In this document: positions 37,561 through 46,530 of the stretch, piece after piece | Position numbering within the stretch: position 1 is the stretch's first letter | Layout: every line of letters begins with the position of its first letter | From: Geothrix sp. 21YS21S-2 | GTDB lineage: Bacteria; Acidobacteriota; Holophagae; Holophagales; Holophagaceae | Reading direction: 5' to 3' | Assembly: GCF_030846775.1 (NCBI RefSeq) | Contig: NZ_CP132910.1 | Span: 344,001-408,000, forward strand | Length of the DNA: 64,000 nucleotides | Translations under genes and position numbers: made by a program | The notes under the pieces: model-generated | Told to the model about the DNA's origin: nothing | What the model saw: the letters and a program-made list of their open reading frames with translations, nothing else | Database searches by the model: none

Positions 37561-38945
37561 GACGCGCGCACCCCGTGCAGGCCGCCAGGCTCGCAGCCAT
37601 CGGGTTCGGCCTCGTGGGGGCCCTGTCCTGCACGGGGCTTCCGGAGATCCACTACCAGCGCAAACCCCCCGCCCCGGGCGCGAAGGTGACCATCGAGAAC
37701 GCGCGGGGCGCCGTGGAGAAGGACAGGGCGGAGGCGCTCCTCGGCCGCCACCCGGGCGACTCCCGGGCCGGGACCCGGGAACGGGCCCTCCTGGAGGAGG
37801 CGGCCACGGGCCGTCCCCTCCTGGCTGGCAACGCGGTCCAGCTCCTGTTCGACGGACCCGAGACCATGGGCGCCATGCTGGCGAGCATCTCCGCGGCCAA
37901 GCGGTCGATCAACCTGGAGACGTACATCTTCGACCCGGACGAGCTCGGCCAGACCTTCTCCGACCTGCTGATCGCCAAACAGCGGGAGGGCGTGCAGGTG
38001 AACATCATCTACGACTGCGTGGGGACCGCCGGGACCCCCGAGGCCTTCTTCGACCGCATGCGCGACGCCGGGATCCGCCTGTGCCCCTACCATCCCATCA
38101 ACCCCTTCAAGCGCCTGGGCCGGTGGAAGGTCAACAACCGGGACCACCGCAAGATCCTTGTGGTGGACGGGGCCGTGGCCTTCACCGGGGGCGCCAACAT
38201 CAGCGGGACCTACCTGCACGGCTCCCTGTTCCGGAGGAAGGGCAGGGGCCGGACGAACCTGGGCTGGCGCGACACCCACCTGCGGATCGAGGGACCCGCC
38301 GCGGCGGCCCTCCAGGAACTCTTCGTCCAGACCTGGCTGGTCCAGATGAAGGAGGACCTGCACACCCCGGATTATTTCCCGGCCCCGCGGGAGGCGGGCG
38401 ACACCCTCGTCCGCGTCGTGGGCAGCCAGCCCGGGGGCGATTTCGAGATCTACCGGGCCTACGTCCTGGCCATTGACCAGGCGGCCCGAACCATCCACCT
38501 CACGGCCGCCTATTTCGTGCCCGACGCCCGGATCGTCCAGGCCCTGGTGCGGGCCGCCCGCCGGGGCGTGGAGGTGGAGATCATCCTCACGTCCCTCACG
38601 GACAGCGGTTTCGTCCAGCACGCCAGCCAGTCGTACTACCAGGAGTTCCTGGATGCCGGCGTGCGCCTCTACCAGCTGAAGAGCTCCATCCTCCACGCCA
38701 AGACGGCCGTCATCGACGGCGCCTGGTCCACGGTCGGTTCCACCAACCTGGACATGCGCAGCTTCCTCTTCAACAAGGAAGTCAACGTCATCGTCCTGGG
38801 CACCCCTTTCGGGGGCGAGATGGAAAAGGCCTTCCGCGAGGACAAGGCCAATTCGGACGAGATCACCTCCTCCGGGTGGGCCAGGCGATCCCGCGCGGAC
38901 CGGGTGCGGGAGTGGGTCGCGAGGCGGCTGGCGCGTTGGCTCTGA
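37557..38945 (+). CDS. Phospholipase-D-family cardiolipin synthase-like lipoprotein
   Basis: A 462-residue protein with two HKD motifs: HRKILVVDGAVAFTGGAN (~195) and HAKTAVIDGAWSTVGSTN (~379). This is the pattern of bacterial cardiolipin synthases, which join two phosphatidyl groups. I chose TTG 37557, which overlaps the preceding stop and has GGAG 7 nt upstream. It yields a lipoprotein-type signal ending ALSC (C25), so it is probably membrane-anchored. There is no N-terminal pair of membrane helices as in ClsA; overall closer to ClsB/ClsC. GTG 37575 is an alternative start. Confidence 0.85.
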   Translation: MRRAHPVQAARLAAIGFGLVGALSCTGLPEIHYQRKPPAPGAKVTIENARGAVEKDRAEALLGRHPGDSRAGTRERALLEEAATGRPLLAGNAVQLLFDGPETMGAMLASISAAKRSINLETYIFDPDELGQTFSDLLIAKQREGVQVNIIYDCVGTAGTPEAFFDRMRDAGIRLCPYHPINPFKRLGRWKVNNRDHRKILVVDGAVAFTGGANISGTYLHGSLFRRKGRGRTNLGWRDTHLRIEGPAAAALQELFVQTWLVQMKEDLHTPDYFPAPREAGDTLVRVVGSQPGGDFEIYRAYVLAIDQAARTIHLTAAYFVPDARIVQALVRAARRGVEVEIILTSLTDSGFVQHASQSYYQEFLDAGVRLYQLKSSILHAKTAVIDGAWSTVGSTNLDMRSFLFNKEVNVIVLGTPFGGEMEKAFREDKANSDEITSSGWARRSRADRVREWVARRLARWL

Positions 38946-38989
38946 CCCCTGAAAGGTCCGGTCTTGAATTGAAGGGCAGGGCAATCACA

Positions 38990-39021
38990 TTGATCGTACC
39001 CGCCGGGAATTCGCCTCCCGG
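38990..39021 (+). promoter_or_regulatory. Putative enhancer (UAS), second copy
   Basis: TTGATCG (38990-38996) is followed by inverted arms CCGGGA (39003-39008) and TCCCGG (39016-39021). It has the same box-then-palindrome layout as 37243-37277 and is centred about 73 bp upstream of the predicted sigma-54 start. A second inverted repeat, TTTGGA/TCCAAA (39036-39054), lies just before the promoter. Confidence 0.55.
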
Positions 39022-39058
39022 TCTGCATCAAAGCCTTTGGAATCAGCATCCAAATTGT

Positions 39059-39074
39059 TGGAACAGATCCTGCT
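39059..39074 (+). promoter_or_regulatory. Sigma-54 promoter for the small protein/Omp85/DUF3309 operon
   Basis: TGGAACAGATCCTGCT has the -24 GG and -12 GC at the correct 10-bp spacing. It shares GGAACAGATC-N-TGCT with the promoter at 46531-46546. The predicted start is near 39085, 39 bp before the ATG. Confidence 0.55.
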
Positions 39075-39123
39075 GGTTGCGATGGGGGCCGGATCCCCAT
39101 GAACCCTTTTGAAAGGAACCGCC

Positions 39124-39237
39124 ATGCTGAAGACTTCGGGCGACGACACCTGGGAGCAGGTGAAGTCCGGCCTGGACACGGCCTGGGACGAGGTCAAGGT
39201 CCCGTTCGGGCACGCCTCCGGCACGCCCCGGACCTGA
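39124..39237 (+). CDS. Small acidic stress-type protein, 37 residues
   Basis: A 37-codon frame (MLKTSGDDTWEQVKSGLDTAW...) with AAAGGA upstream. The DDTWEQVKSGLDTAWDEVK segment resembles the amphipathic helical tails of CsbD/YqjD-like stress proteins. It is the first frame after the sigma-54 promoter and ends 10 bp before the Omp85-like gene. The match is short, so the family call is tentative. Confidence 0.5.
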   Translation: MLKTSGDDTWEQVKSGLDTAWDEVKVPFGHASGTPRT

Positions 39238-39247
39238 GCGGCGATCC

Positions 39248-40873
39248 ATGAATGCCTTCGGTGCCTGTGCGCTCGCGGTGGTCCTGGCCACCGGCCTCCA
39301 GGCCAAGCCTCCCCGGCCGGCGCGGCCCTGGAGCGCCCATGAGGCGCGCCAGGCCACGATCCAGAAGATCGTGATCGAGGTGGGCGACGTCTTCGACCTC
39401 GCCCGGCCCGATGAGAACATCTGGATCGGCCGGGTCGCGGACCGCCTCCACTCCTCCACGAAGGAACCGGTCATCCGCAGGGTCCTCCTCTTCAAGGAGG
39501 GCGACCGGGTGCGCGCAAGGCGCATCTACGAGACGGAGCGCCTGCTGCGCGCCCTGCCGTTCGTGAAGGACGCCCACATCGATCCCGTCCAGGAGGCGGA
39601 CGGCACCCTCGTGGCCCGGGTACGGGTGCGGGACGCCTGGACGACCCAGGTGAACGCGGGCTTCTCCTCCGTGGGCGGGCAGCGGTCCATGAACTTCGGC
39701 GTGGACGAGAAGAACTTCCTGGGCCACGGCAAGAGCGTGGCCTTCGACATCGCCAAGGACCACGAGCGCACCGACTGGGGCATCACCTACATGGACCCCC
39801 AGCTCTTCGCCAGCCGCTGGACCCTGGCCCTGCAGAGCCGGTACCTCTCCGACGGCCACAACCGGAGCATCAAGCTGGAGCGGCCCTTCTTCGCCCTGGA
39901 CACGCCCTGGTCCACCAGCCTGGCCCTGTCCCAGAAGAAGTCCTCCCTTCACCTCTACGACCGCACGAAAGAGGTCTTCCAGGCCCCCTTCATCCAGGAC
40001 GAGCTCCAGTGGGCGGGGGCCGCGGCCTTCCACGAGGCGGGCGAACGCGTCTGGCGGGCCGGCCTGATGGTCGATCGGTTGGACACCCATTACGGCCAAG
40101 TCGTCGCCGCCCTCCCCCCGGGCACCCTTCCCGCGCCCACGCTCGTCAACCGCCGCCTCCGGGGCGCGGCCCTCACCCTCTCCACCCAGAAGGACGCCTT
40201 TGAGACCTTCGTGGACCTGCTGGGCGTGGATACCCCCGAGGACTACAGCCTCGCGTGGAACGGCTCCCTTGCGCTGGGCACCTACAGCCGCGCCCTGGGG
40301 TCGTCCATGGCGGCTCCCTTCTTCATCCTCCAGGCCGCCAACGGCTGGTCCTCGTCCAGCGACGACCTCACCCTGTTCACCTTCTCCTGGGATGGGCGCG
40401 TGCCCGCCACCGGGCTGGAGAACAGCGCGCTCGGCCTCTCCCTTGTGCACTACACCAAGGTGACGGAAAACCAGATATTTGCGACCCTCGCCACCTTCGA
40501 TGCGGGCCGGCGCCTGGACCCCGAACGATGGTACTACCTGGGCGGCGACCAGGGCTTGAGGGGTTTTCCCAATTTCCTCCACCCGGGCGACGCCCGGTGG
40601 GTGGTGTCCCTGGACTACCGCCTCCTCACCGAGCAGCGCTGGTGGGGCTTGGTGCGCCTGGGCTACTGCGCCTTCGTGGACACCGGCTCCATCCGCCGCA
40701 TGGACGGGATGGGCTGGACCCGGACCTACACCGACGTGGGCGTCGGCCTGCGCCTGGGCAACCTCAAGAGCTCGCTGGGACGCGTGATCCTCCTGAGCGT
40801 GGCCACGCCGCTGAACCGGGAACCCTACCAGTCCAAGGTGCAGTTCACCATCGGCAACACCGTGCGCTTTTGA
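39248..40873 (+). CDS. BamA/TamA-like (Omp85) outer-membrane protein
   Basis: A 541-residue exported protein. After a signal peptide (MNAFGACALAVVLATGLQA) there is a POTRA-like domain (IRRVLLFKEGDRVRARRIYETERLLRALPFVKDAHI, ~75-130) and then a 16-stranded-type barrel. The Omp85 signature loop appears as GGDQGLRGFPN (~435). It has one to two POTRA domains, shorter than BamA (about 800), so it is a specialised family member and not the essential BamA. It is in an operon with the small protein and the DUF3309 peptide. Confidence 0.82.
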   Translation: MNAFGACALAVVLATGLQAKPPRPARPWSAHEARQATIQKIVIEVGDVFDLARPDENIWIGRVADRLHSSTKEPVIRRVLLFKEGDRVRARRIYETERLLRALPFVKDAHIDPVQEADGTLVARVRVRDAWTTQVNAGFSSVGGQRSMNFGVDEKNFLGHGKSVAFDIAKDHERTDWGITYMDPQLFASRWTLALQSRYLSDGHNRSIKLERPFFALDTPWSTSLALSQKKSSLHLYDRTKEVFQAPFIQDELQWAGAAAFHEAGERVWRAGLMVDRLDTHYGQVVAALPPGTLPAPTLVNRRLRGAALTLSTQKDAFETFVDLLGVDTPEDYSLAWNGSLALGTYSRALGSSMAAPFFILQAANGWSSSSDDLTLFTFSWDGRVPATGLENSALGLSLVHYTKVTENQIFATLATFDAGRRLDPERWYYLGGDQGLRGFPNFLHPGDARWVVSLDYRLLTEQRWWGLVRLGYCAFVDTGSIRRMDGMGWTRTYTDVGVGLRLGNLKSSLGRVILLSVATPLNREPYQSKVQFTIGNTVRF

Positions 40874-40912
40874 CGCCGGACCTTCTCCACCCACCTTTCA
40901 AGGAGCGCCACC

Positions 40913-41065
40913 ATGTTCACCATCCTCATCGTCATCCTGATCCTCATGCTCCTCGGCGCCCTGCCGACCTGGCCCCACAGCAGGTCCTGGGGCTTCTATC
41001 CCAGCGGCGGCCTCGGGCTCGTCGTGCTGATCCTCGTCATCCTGCTGCTCATGGGCAGGATCTAG
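40913..41065 (+). CDS. DUF3309 small membrane protein
   Basis: A 50-residue peptide with two hydrophobic segments flanking the family core LPTWPHSRSWGFYPSGGLGL. This is the DUF3309 pattern, seen in many proteobacteria and acidobacteria, often near stress genes. AAGGAG lies upstream of ATG 40913. Function unknown. Confidence 0.8.
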   Translation: MFTILIVILILMLLGALPTWPHSRSWGFYPSGGLGLVVLILVILLLMGRI

Positions 41066-41134
41066 GGGGAAGCCTGTCAGCATCCCCTCAGCCGGGTATC
41101 CAACGCTGATGATAATTGGGTTAATGCATTTTTT

Positions 41135-41283
41135 GCTTTTCCTCGGCGATCCTCGGTTTCCTCGGCGCCTCGGCGTTAAATTTTTCCTGGGTTATGCCTA
41201 CGCAAAGATTACTCGCGCCGAGGCACCCGGCAAGAAGCCTAACGCCGAGGCGCGGAGGGGACCGAGGATCGCCGAGGAAAAGC
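41135..41283. repeat. Inverted-repeat element, copy 1
   Basis: A 149-bp element with 44-bp arms (41135-41178 and 41240-41283) matching at 41 of 44 positions. The arms carry the repeated unit CCTCGGCGATCCTCGG. The 61-bp centre differs from the other two copies. It has no coding capacity. It sits in the 383-bp gap before phosphoketolase. A weak -24-like box (TGGCAG, 41415) with GA instead of GC at -12 is the only promoter hint in the rest of the gap. Confidence 0.85.
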
Positions 41284-41448
41284 CCAACAGCCGTTTGCAG
41301 ATCCGCACTTTCGGATGGATGGGGGTGGCTGAGGGGATACGCCTGTCATAGCATTTCCCGGCGGCCCCGGCCTGGGAAGGCGCCGCCGTCCCCCTCGAGG
41401 AAGGACACATCGCATGGCAGCGCTGGCGATTTAGAAAGGAAGAACCCC

Positions 41449-43809
41449 ATGACGACCCTCTCCCCCGAGCTCCTGCGCCGGATGGACGCCTACTGGCGCG
41501 CAGCGAACTATCTGTCGGTCGGCCAGATCTACCTGTACGACAATCCCCTGCTGCGACGCCCGCTGGTGCGCGAGGACGTGAAGCGGATGCTCCTGGGCCA
41601 CTGGGGCACCACCCCCGGGCAGAACTTCATATACACCCACCTCAACCGGGTCATCACCGAGCGCGACCTGGACATGATCTACATCTCGGGACCGGGCCAC
41701 GGCGGCCCGGCCGTGGTGGGCAGCACCTACCTGGAAGGCACCTACAGCGAGGTCTACCCGGAGATCACCCAGGACGAGGCGGGGCTGCGGAAGCTCTTCC
41801 GGCAGTTCTCCTTCCCCGGCGGCATCCCCAGTCACGCCTCCCCCGAATGCCCCGGGTCCATCCACGAGGGCGGGGAGCTCGGCTATTCGCTCAGCCATGC
41901 CTTCGGCGCGGCCTTCGACAACCCCGGCCTGATCGTGGCCTGCGTCGTGGGCGACGGGGAGGCGGAGACCGGCCCGCTGGCCACCGCCTGGCACTCCAAC
42001 AAGTTCCTCAACCCCGCCACGGACGGCGCGGTGCTGCCGATCCTCCACCTCAACGGGTACAAGATCGCCAACCCCACCCTCCTCGCCCGCATCACCCGGG
42101 AGGAGCTGGACCCGTTCCTCCGGGGCTGCGGCTGGACGCCCCTCTACGTGGAAGGGCACGACCCCGTGCTCATGCACGAGGCCATGGCCTCGGCCCTGGA
42201 CCAGGCCGTGGGGGAGATCGCCCGGATCCAGCGGGAGGCGAGGAGCACCGGTCGCATGGTGCGCCCCCGGTGGCCCCTGATCGTGCTCGCCTCCCCCAAG
42301 GGCTGGACCGGGCCGGACCGCATCGACGGCCGGCAGGTGGAGGGGACCTTCCGCTCCCACCAGGTGCCGCTTTCCGACCCGCGCTCCAATCCCGCCCACC
42401 TCGCCATGCTGGAGCGGTGGCTGCGAAGCTACCGTCCCGATGAGCTCTTCGACACCCAGGGACGGCTCCTGCCGGAGCTGCAGGCCCTTGCGCCCAGGGG
42501 GGAGCGGCGCATGGGCGCCAATCCCCACGCCAACGGCGGGCTCCTGCTCCGGGACCTGGACATGCCCGACTTCCGGGCCTACGCCCTGGCGGTGGAGCGG
42601 CCCGGAACGCCCGGGCCCGGGGATACCCGCGTCCTGGGCGCCTTCCTGCGCGACGTGGTGGGGCTGAACGACGAGGCGAAGAATTTCCGGATCTTCGGCC
42701 CGGACGAGACGCTGTCCAACGGGCTGGAGGCGGTCTTCCAGGCGACGCAGCGGCAGTGGATCGCGGCCGTGGAGCCGAACGATGAATTCCTGGACACCAG
42801 AGGGCGGGTGATGGAGCAGCTCAGCGAACACCAGTGCGAGGGGTGGCTGGAAGGCTACCTGCTTACGGGTCGCCACGGGCTGTTCAACTGCTACGAGGCC
42901 TTCATCCATATCGTGGATTCCATGTTCAACCAGCACGCCAAGTGGCTGAAGGTCGCCGCGCGGCTGCCCTGGCGGCCCCGCATCGCCTCCCTGAACTACC
43001 TCCTGGCCTCCCACGTGTGGCGCCAGGACCACAACGGCTTCTCGCACCAGGACCCGGGGTTCATCGACCACGTGATGAACAAGAAGGCCGAGATCGTGCG
43101 GGTCTATCTGCCCCCCGACGCCAACTGCCTGCTGTCGGTCATGGACCACTGCCTGCGCAGCCGCCACTACGTCAACGTCGTGGTGGCGGGCAAGCATCCC
43201 GCGCCCCAGTGGCTGACCATGGAGGAGGCGGTGCGGCACTGCGCGGAGGGGATCGGCATCTGGTCCTGGGCCGGCTGCGGCCCTGAGACCGAACCCGACG
43301 TCGTCATGGCCTGCTGCGGGGACGTGCCGACCCTGGAGACCCTGGCGGCCGTGTCCATCCTGCGCGAGCACCTGCCCGAGGTGCGGGTCCGGGTCGTCAA
43401 CGTCGTGGATCTCATGAAGCTGCAGCCCCGGACGGAACATCCCCACGGCCTGGACGACGACGCCTTCGACGCGCTGTTTACCCGGGACCGGCCCGTCATC
43501 TTCGCCTACCACGCCTATCCCTGGCTGATCCACCGCCTCACGTACCGGCGCGCGAACCACGGGAACATCCACGTGCGTGGCTACCAGGAGGAAGGCACGA
43601 TCACGACGCCCTTCGACATGACGGTGCTGAACGACATGGACCGGTACCACCTGGTGATGGACGCCATCGACCGGCTGCCGGGAACGGGGGACAAGGGGCT
43701 GCAGGTGAAGCGGATGCTCCAGGGGAAGCTGGTGGAGCATCGGGCTTATATTGAAGAAATCGGGGAGGATATGCCTGAAATCAAGAACTGGGTCTGGACC
43801 GCGGATTAA
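41449..43809 (+). CDS. Phosphoketolase (xylulose-5-P/fructose-6-P)
   Basis: A 786-residue thiamine-diphosphate enzyme that splits xylulose-5-phosphate (and often fructose-6-phosphate) with phosphate to acetyl-phosphate plus an aldose phosphate. Family blocks are clear: [42 protein letters not shown], the ThDP motif [21 protein letters not shown] (~165), [18 protein letters not shown] and [11 protein letters not shown]. Full family length. I chose ATG 41449 with GAAAGGAAG upstream; the longer frame runs into the repeat element. The gene is flanked by repeat copies 1 and 2. It would give acetyl-P without a redox step, complementing the lactate and hydrogen outlets nearby. Confidence 0.95.
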   Translation: MTTLSPELLRRMDAYWRAANYLSVGQIYLYDNPLLRRPLVREDVKRMLLGHWGTTPGQNFIYTHLNRVITERDLDMIYISGPGHGGPAVVGSTYLEGTYSEVYPEITQDEAGLRKLFRQFSFPGGIPSHASPECPGSIHEGGELGYSLSHAFGAAFDNPGLIVACVVGDGEAETGPLATAWHSNKFLNPATDGAVLPILHLNGYKIANPTLLARITREELDPFLRGCGWTPLYVEGHDPVLMHEAMASALDQAVGEIARIQREARSTGRMVRPRWPLIVLASPKGWTGPDRIDGRQVEGTFRSHQVPLSDPRSNPAHLAMLERWLRSYRPDELFDTQGRLLPELQALAPRGERRMGANPHANGGLLLRDLDMPDFRAYALAVERPGTPGPGDTRVLGAFLRDVVGLNDEAKNFRIFGPDETLSNGLEAVFQATQRQWIAAVEPNDEFLDTRGRVMEQLSEHQCEGWLEGYLLTGRHGLFNCYEAFIHIVDSMFNQHAKWLKVAARLPWRPRIASLNYLLASHVWRQDHNGFSHQDPGFIDHVMNKKAEIVRVYLPPDANCLLSVMDHCLRSRHYVNVVVAGKHPAPQWLTMEEAVRHCAEGIGIWSWAGCGPETEPDVVMACCGDVPTLETLAAVSILREHLPEVRVRVVNVVDLMKLQPRTEHPHGLDDDAFDALFTRDRPVIFAYHAYPWLIHRLTYRRANHGNIHVRGYQEEGTITTPFDMTVLNDMDRYHLVMDAIDRLPGTGDKGLQVKRMLQGKLVEHRAYIEEIGEDMPEIKNWVWTAD

Positions 43810-43821
43810 GGTTCCTTTTCC

Positions 43822-43965
43822 TTTCTCGGCGACCCTCGGCTCCTTGGCCCCCTCGGCGATGCGTTCTGTTTTCTTCCCCCTGCGGCGCTTGAAATCCATG
43901 CGCCGCCAGGGTCGAGGAAAGAATGCATCGCCGAGGGGGCCGAGGAGCCGAGGATCGCCGAGAAA
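43822..43965. repeat. Inverted-repeat element, copy 2
   Basis: A 144-bp element with 45-bp arms (43822-43866 and 43921-43965) matching at 42 of 45 positions, and an inner perfect stem GCGGCGC/GCGCCGC (43882-43888, 43900-43906). The core resembles copy 3 (a TTGCGGCGC- and ATGCGC-containing centre). It begins 12 bp after the phosphoketolase stop and ends 12 bp before the VIT-like remnant. Its folded RNA could also terminate transcription. Confidence 0.85.
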
Positions 43966-43977
43966 AGATTAAAATAA

Positions 43978-44217
43978 TTAGGTTACGGTGCTGCCGATGA
44001 GGCGTCCGATGCCGGCGGTGACGGGCATGGACGTCGCCCCGGCCCCCAGGCCCGCGACGCCCGCCACCAGGATCGCACCCCGGGAGGCGGAGACTCGAAT
44101 CATGAGGCTCGCGGTGGAGACGATGGCGTCGTCGGAGCCCAGGATGGCGGCGCGCAGCCAGCCGGAGCGGCCGCTTCGATGGCGCTCCGGCTGGGTGCGG
44201 GGGCGGTGGCCCGTCAC
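43978..44217 (-). pseudogene. Truncated VIT1/CCC1 (DUF125) transporter remnant
   Basis: A 79-codon frame starting at GTG 44217 (overlapping the PRC-gene stop, GTGA). It contains the unmistakable N-terminus of the VIT family (RSGWLRAAILGSDDAIVSTASLM..., SRGAILVAGVAGLGAGATSM). Normal members have about 230 residues and five helices; this stops after roughly two helices, replaced by an unrelated tail, 12 bp from repeat copy 2. It was probably an iron/manganese transporter once. A functional miniprotein is possible but unlikely. Confidence 0.75.
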
Positions 44218-45005
44218 AGGATCTCGTCCCGCGGATCGGCCGGGATGCTGGGGGAATCCCAGTACACCGGGCGTCCGTAGTAGTCGAAGAGCCGTTTCTC
44301 ATAGGACCGGTTGACGGGAGCGCCGGGGTCCCACTCGGGGCAGTCCTTGATCTCCTGGCGGGTCAGGCACAGATCGATCGTGTTTTCCTCCCAGCTGACC
44401 TGGGTGGCCCAGAGCGGCGAGACGAGGACCTGCCTGCCGGTGAACCAGCTGCCGGTGCTGACCACGAGGTAGCGGATCTGCCAGGTCTCGTCGTCCACGA
44501 TGAAGTCGTCCACGTGGCCAACGTCCCCGTCCGTGGCATGGAGGTGGTAGCCGCGGATGAACTTGACGCTGCGCAGGTGGGGATCGTCGTCGAAGGTGTC
44601 GATGTCCAGGGGGATCTCCGCCACCGGAAGGTCGGTGAGGATGGGCAGCGGGGCGGCGTTCGTGCCCCAGACGCCCGTGCTGCCCCAGTAGTTCGGGTAG
44701 CCGAAATAGCGGTAGTAGTCGCGCTCGTGCTGGCGGGAGACGGGCAGGTCCGCGTTGGCGCCGGGGCTCTCCCGGATCTGCTTGCGCGTAAGGGCGAGGT
44801 GGAAGGTCCGGTTGCCCCACTCGACCTGCCGGAAGAACATGGGAGATATGAGGACCTCGCGTTCGTCGAAGAAGGTGCCGGTGCTCACCACCAGGTAGCG
44901 GCAGGTCCAGCCCGCGTCCTCCACAAGGAAATTGGCCACGGTCCCGAGGGCGCCGTCGGTGGCGGCGACCGCGTAACCTTCAAGGTCCTTCAGGCTTCTC
45001 AACAT
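44214..45005 (-). CDS. Double PRC-barrel protein
   Basis: A 263-residue soluble protein with two PRC-barrel domains, ~1-80 (LRSLKDLEGYAVAATDGALGTVANFLVEDAGWTCRYLVVSTG) and ~130-215 (VKFIRGYHLHATDGDVGHVDDFIVDDETWQIRYLVVSTG). The near-identical WxxRYLVVSTG blocks show internal duplication. The function of such stand-alone PRC proteins is unknown; they are often stress-linked. ATG 45005 has GGGAGG upstream; the longer frame to 45152 crosses the sigma-54 promoter. Confidence 0.85.
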   Translation of the reverse strand: MLRSLKDLEGYAVAATDGALGTVANFLVEDAGWTCRYLVVSTGTFFDEREVLISPMFFRQVEWGNRTFHLALTRKQIRESPGANADLPVSRQHERDYYRYFGYPNYWGSTGVWGTNAAPLPILTDLPVAEIPLDIDTFDDDPHLRSVKFIRGYHLHATDGDVGHVDDFIVDDETWQIRYLVVSTGSWFTGRQVLVSPLWATQVSWEENTIDLCLTRQEIKDCPEWDPGAPVNRSYEKRLFDYYGRPVYWDSPSIPADPRDEIL

Positions 45006-45058
45006 GGGTGGTACCTCCCGCCTCACGGCTGCCGTTTCTTCGGAAGCCACGACAAACA

Positions 45059-45074
45059 TGCACAATCCGGGCCA
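45059..45074 (-). promoter_or_regulatory. Sigma-54-like promoter for PRC-barrel gene
   Basis: On the minus strand TGGCCCGGATTGTGCA gives -24 GG and -12 GC at 10-bp spacing, two mismatches to the 11 fixed consensus bases. The predicted start is near 45048, 43 bp before the ATG. A CCGGG/TTCCC pair lies at 45126-45138. The 321-bp gap 45006-45326 contains this and the divergent promoter at 45237. Confidence 0.45.
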
Positions 45075-45236
45075 GGGCCCTCTGCTCCTGCCTTCAAGGG
45101 AAAGAGCCTGGGGCGGCCCGCCGGTCCGGGTTATTCCCATCATTCTGACCATCGCCGGGCCTCACTTTGATGCCGCTTACCGGCGGGCTTTCGGCGCGCT
45201 CAGGCCGACAGGGTTGCTATCAGTGGCTCGGGCAGG

Positions 45237-45252
45237 TGGCCTGGGAGTTGCA
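45237..45252 (+). promoter_or_regulatory. Sigma-54 promoter for histidine kinase gene
   Basis: TGGCCTGGGAGTTGCA matches the -24/-12 consensus except CT for AC at two -24 positions. The -12 TTGCA is perfect and the spacing is right. The predicted start is near 45263, 64 bp before the ATG. It is divergent from the PRC promoter. Confidence 0.5.
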
Positions 45253-45326
45253 ACGGTTCCCGGGCCGGACCACAGCGGGGCTGGGACAATGCCCGATGTG
45301 CGCCAGCGAAACGGAGGCGGTGCGCC

Positions 45327-46346
45327 ATGGTCAAGAAGCCCGAGGGAACCCCGGAGCCCCCGCGCGCTGGAGCTGAGTCGCCGCCCAGCCTCGACCGGCG
45401 GGATCTGGCCACGCTGTCCTCCGCCGAAGTGCGGACCCTGATCCATGAGTTGCGGGTGCGCCAGCTGGAACTGGAATTCCAGAACGGCGGGCTCCGCCTC
45501 AATCAGGAGCGGCTGCGCGCCTCCCGGGCCAGGTGCTCCACCGGGCTGAAGCGGGTGGAACTGGACACGACGGTCCTCGCCACCCAATTGCACCGGGCCC
45601 GGAAGCTGGCGACGCTGGGCGTGCTGGCCGCAGGGACGGCCCACGACGTGGACAACCAGCTCGAGGCCATCCTGGGCAGCGCACGCGCCGGGAGCCTCCT
45701 GGCCAAGGGGAACGCACCCGTGGCCCGGTTCTTCGGGACCATCGAGGCCGCGGCGATGCGGGCCAAGGAGCCGACCCGCCAGCTGCTCGCCTACGCGGGC
45801 AAGGCCAAGGGAACGATGGAGGACGTGGACCTGGATCGCGTGGTCCGGGAGCTCGGCCAGACCCTGGCCACCTGCCTGCCGGAGCATCTGACCTTCCGGA
45901 TGGATCTGGCCGACGACCTGCCCCACTGGCAGGGCGACGCGGCCCAGGCCTACCAGATCCTCGTGAACCTCGCCCTCAACGCCTACGAGGCCTTCCCGGA
46001 AGGGGTCCCGGGCGAGATCACCCTCCGCACCCGCGCCGAGGAGACCAGCCCCTGTGCGGGCGGGCCCGGCACCTGGGTGCTGTCCATGGCACCCGGCCGC
46101 TACGTGATGCTGGAGGTGGTGGACTCAGGCCACGGCATGACGCCCGACCACCTCACCCACGCCTTCGAGCCCTTCTTCACGACCAAGGCCGCCGGGCGCG
46201 GTCTGGGCCTGGCGGCGGTCCACGGGCTCCTGGACGGCGACGGCGGCGGCATCTGGATCCGGAGCGGACCCGCCCAGGGCACCTCGGTCAAGGTGTACCT
46301 CCCCGCCATGACCGGGCCGGCGCACGTGACCGGAAGGAAGTCCTAG
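45327..46346 (+). CDS. Histidine kinase with modified H-box
   Basis: A 339-residue soluble kinase. An N-terminal coiled-coil-like region (~25-100, TLIHELRVRQLELEFQ) leads to a dimerisation/H-box reading GTAHDVDNQLEAIL, where most relatives have HDFNN. The histidine is kept. The HATPase domain has N box NLALNAYEAF, DSGHGM and GRGLGLAAVHG. There is no receiver and no membrane segment. GGAGG lies upstream of the ATG. The LIHELRVRQLELE start resembles PAS-kinase linkers that follow a lost sensor. Confidence 0.8.
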   Translation: MVKKPEGTPEPPRAGAESPPSLDRRDLATLSSAEVRTLIHELRVRQLELEFQNGGLRLNQERLRASRARCSTGLKRVELDTTVLATQLHRARKLATLGVLAAGTAHDVDNQLEAILGSARAGSLLAKGNAPVARFFGTIEAAAMRAKEPTRQLLAYAGKAKGTMEDVDLDRVVRELGQTLATCLPEHLTFRMDLADDLPHWQGDAAQAYQILVNLALNAYEAFPEGVPGEITLRTRAEETSPCAGGPGTWVLSMAPGRYVMLEVVDSGHGMTPDHLTHAFEPFFTTKAAGRGLGLAAVHGLLDGDGGGIWIRSGPAQGTSVKVYLPAMTGPAHVTGRKS

Positions 46347-46469
46347 TTCGCCGAGGAAGGAAGGGTCTGATTTCCTCCCCGACGGAATGGGCCCTCAGCC
46401 CGCCAGCGCGCCCATGACCTTCGGGTCCCGGAGACCGTTGCTTCGAAATGACGCGTCCGGTGATTCATT

Positions 46470-46488
46470 TCGATCGATCAGTCCCGGG
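46470..46488 (+). promoter_or_regulatory. Putative enhancer (UAS), partial copy
   Basis: TCGATCG (46470-46476) is followed by CCCGGG at 46483, the same 13-bp offset as at 37243/37256. The right half of the palindrome is not conserved. It is centred about 72 bp before the predicted sigma-54 start. Confidence 0.35.
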
Positions 46489-46530
46489 TGCCGGTCGTTG
46501 AACTGCAGGGAACACAATGCGTTGATCGAT

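Noticed and set aside
41356-41430. TTCCC/GGGAA arms about 74 bp before a TGGCAG...GCGAT box ahead of phosphoketolase.
   Set aside because: The arms are in the opposite order and 19 bp apart, and the -12 dinucleotide is GA, so a regulon assignment would be forced.
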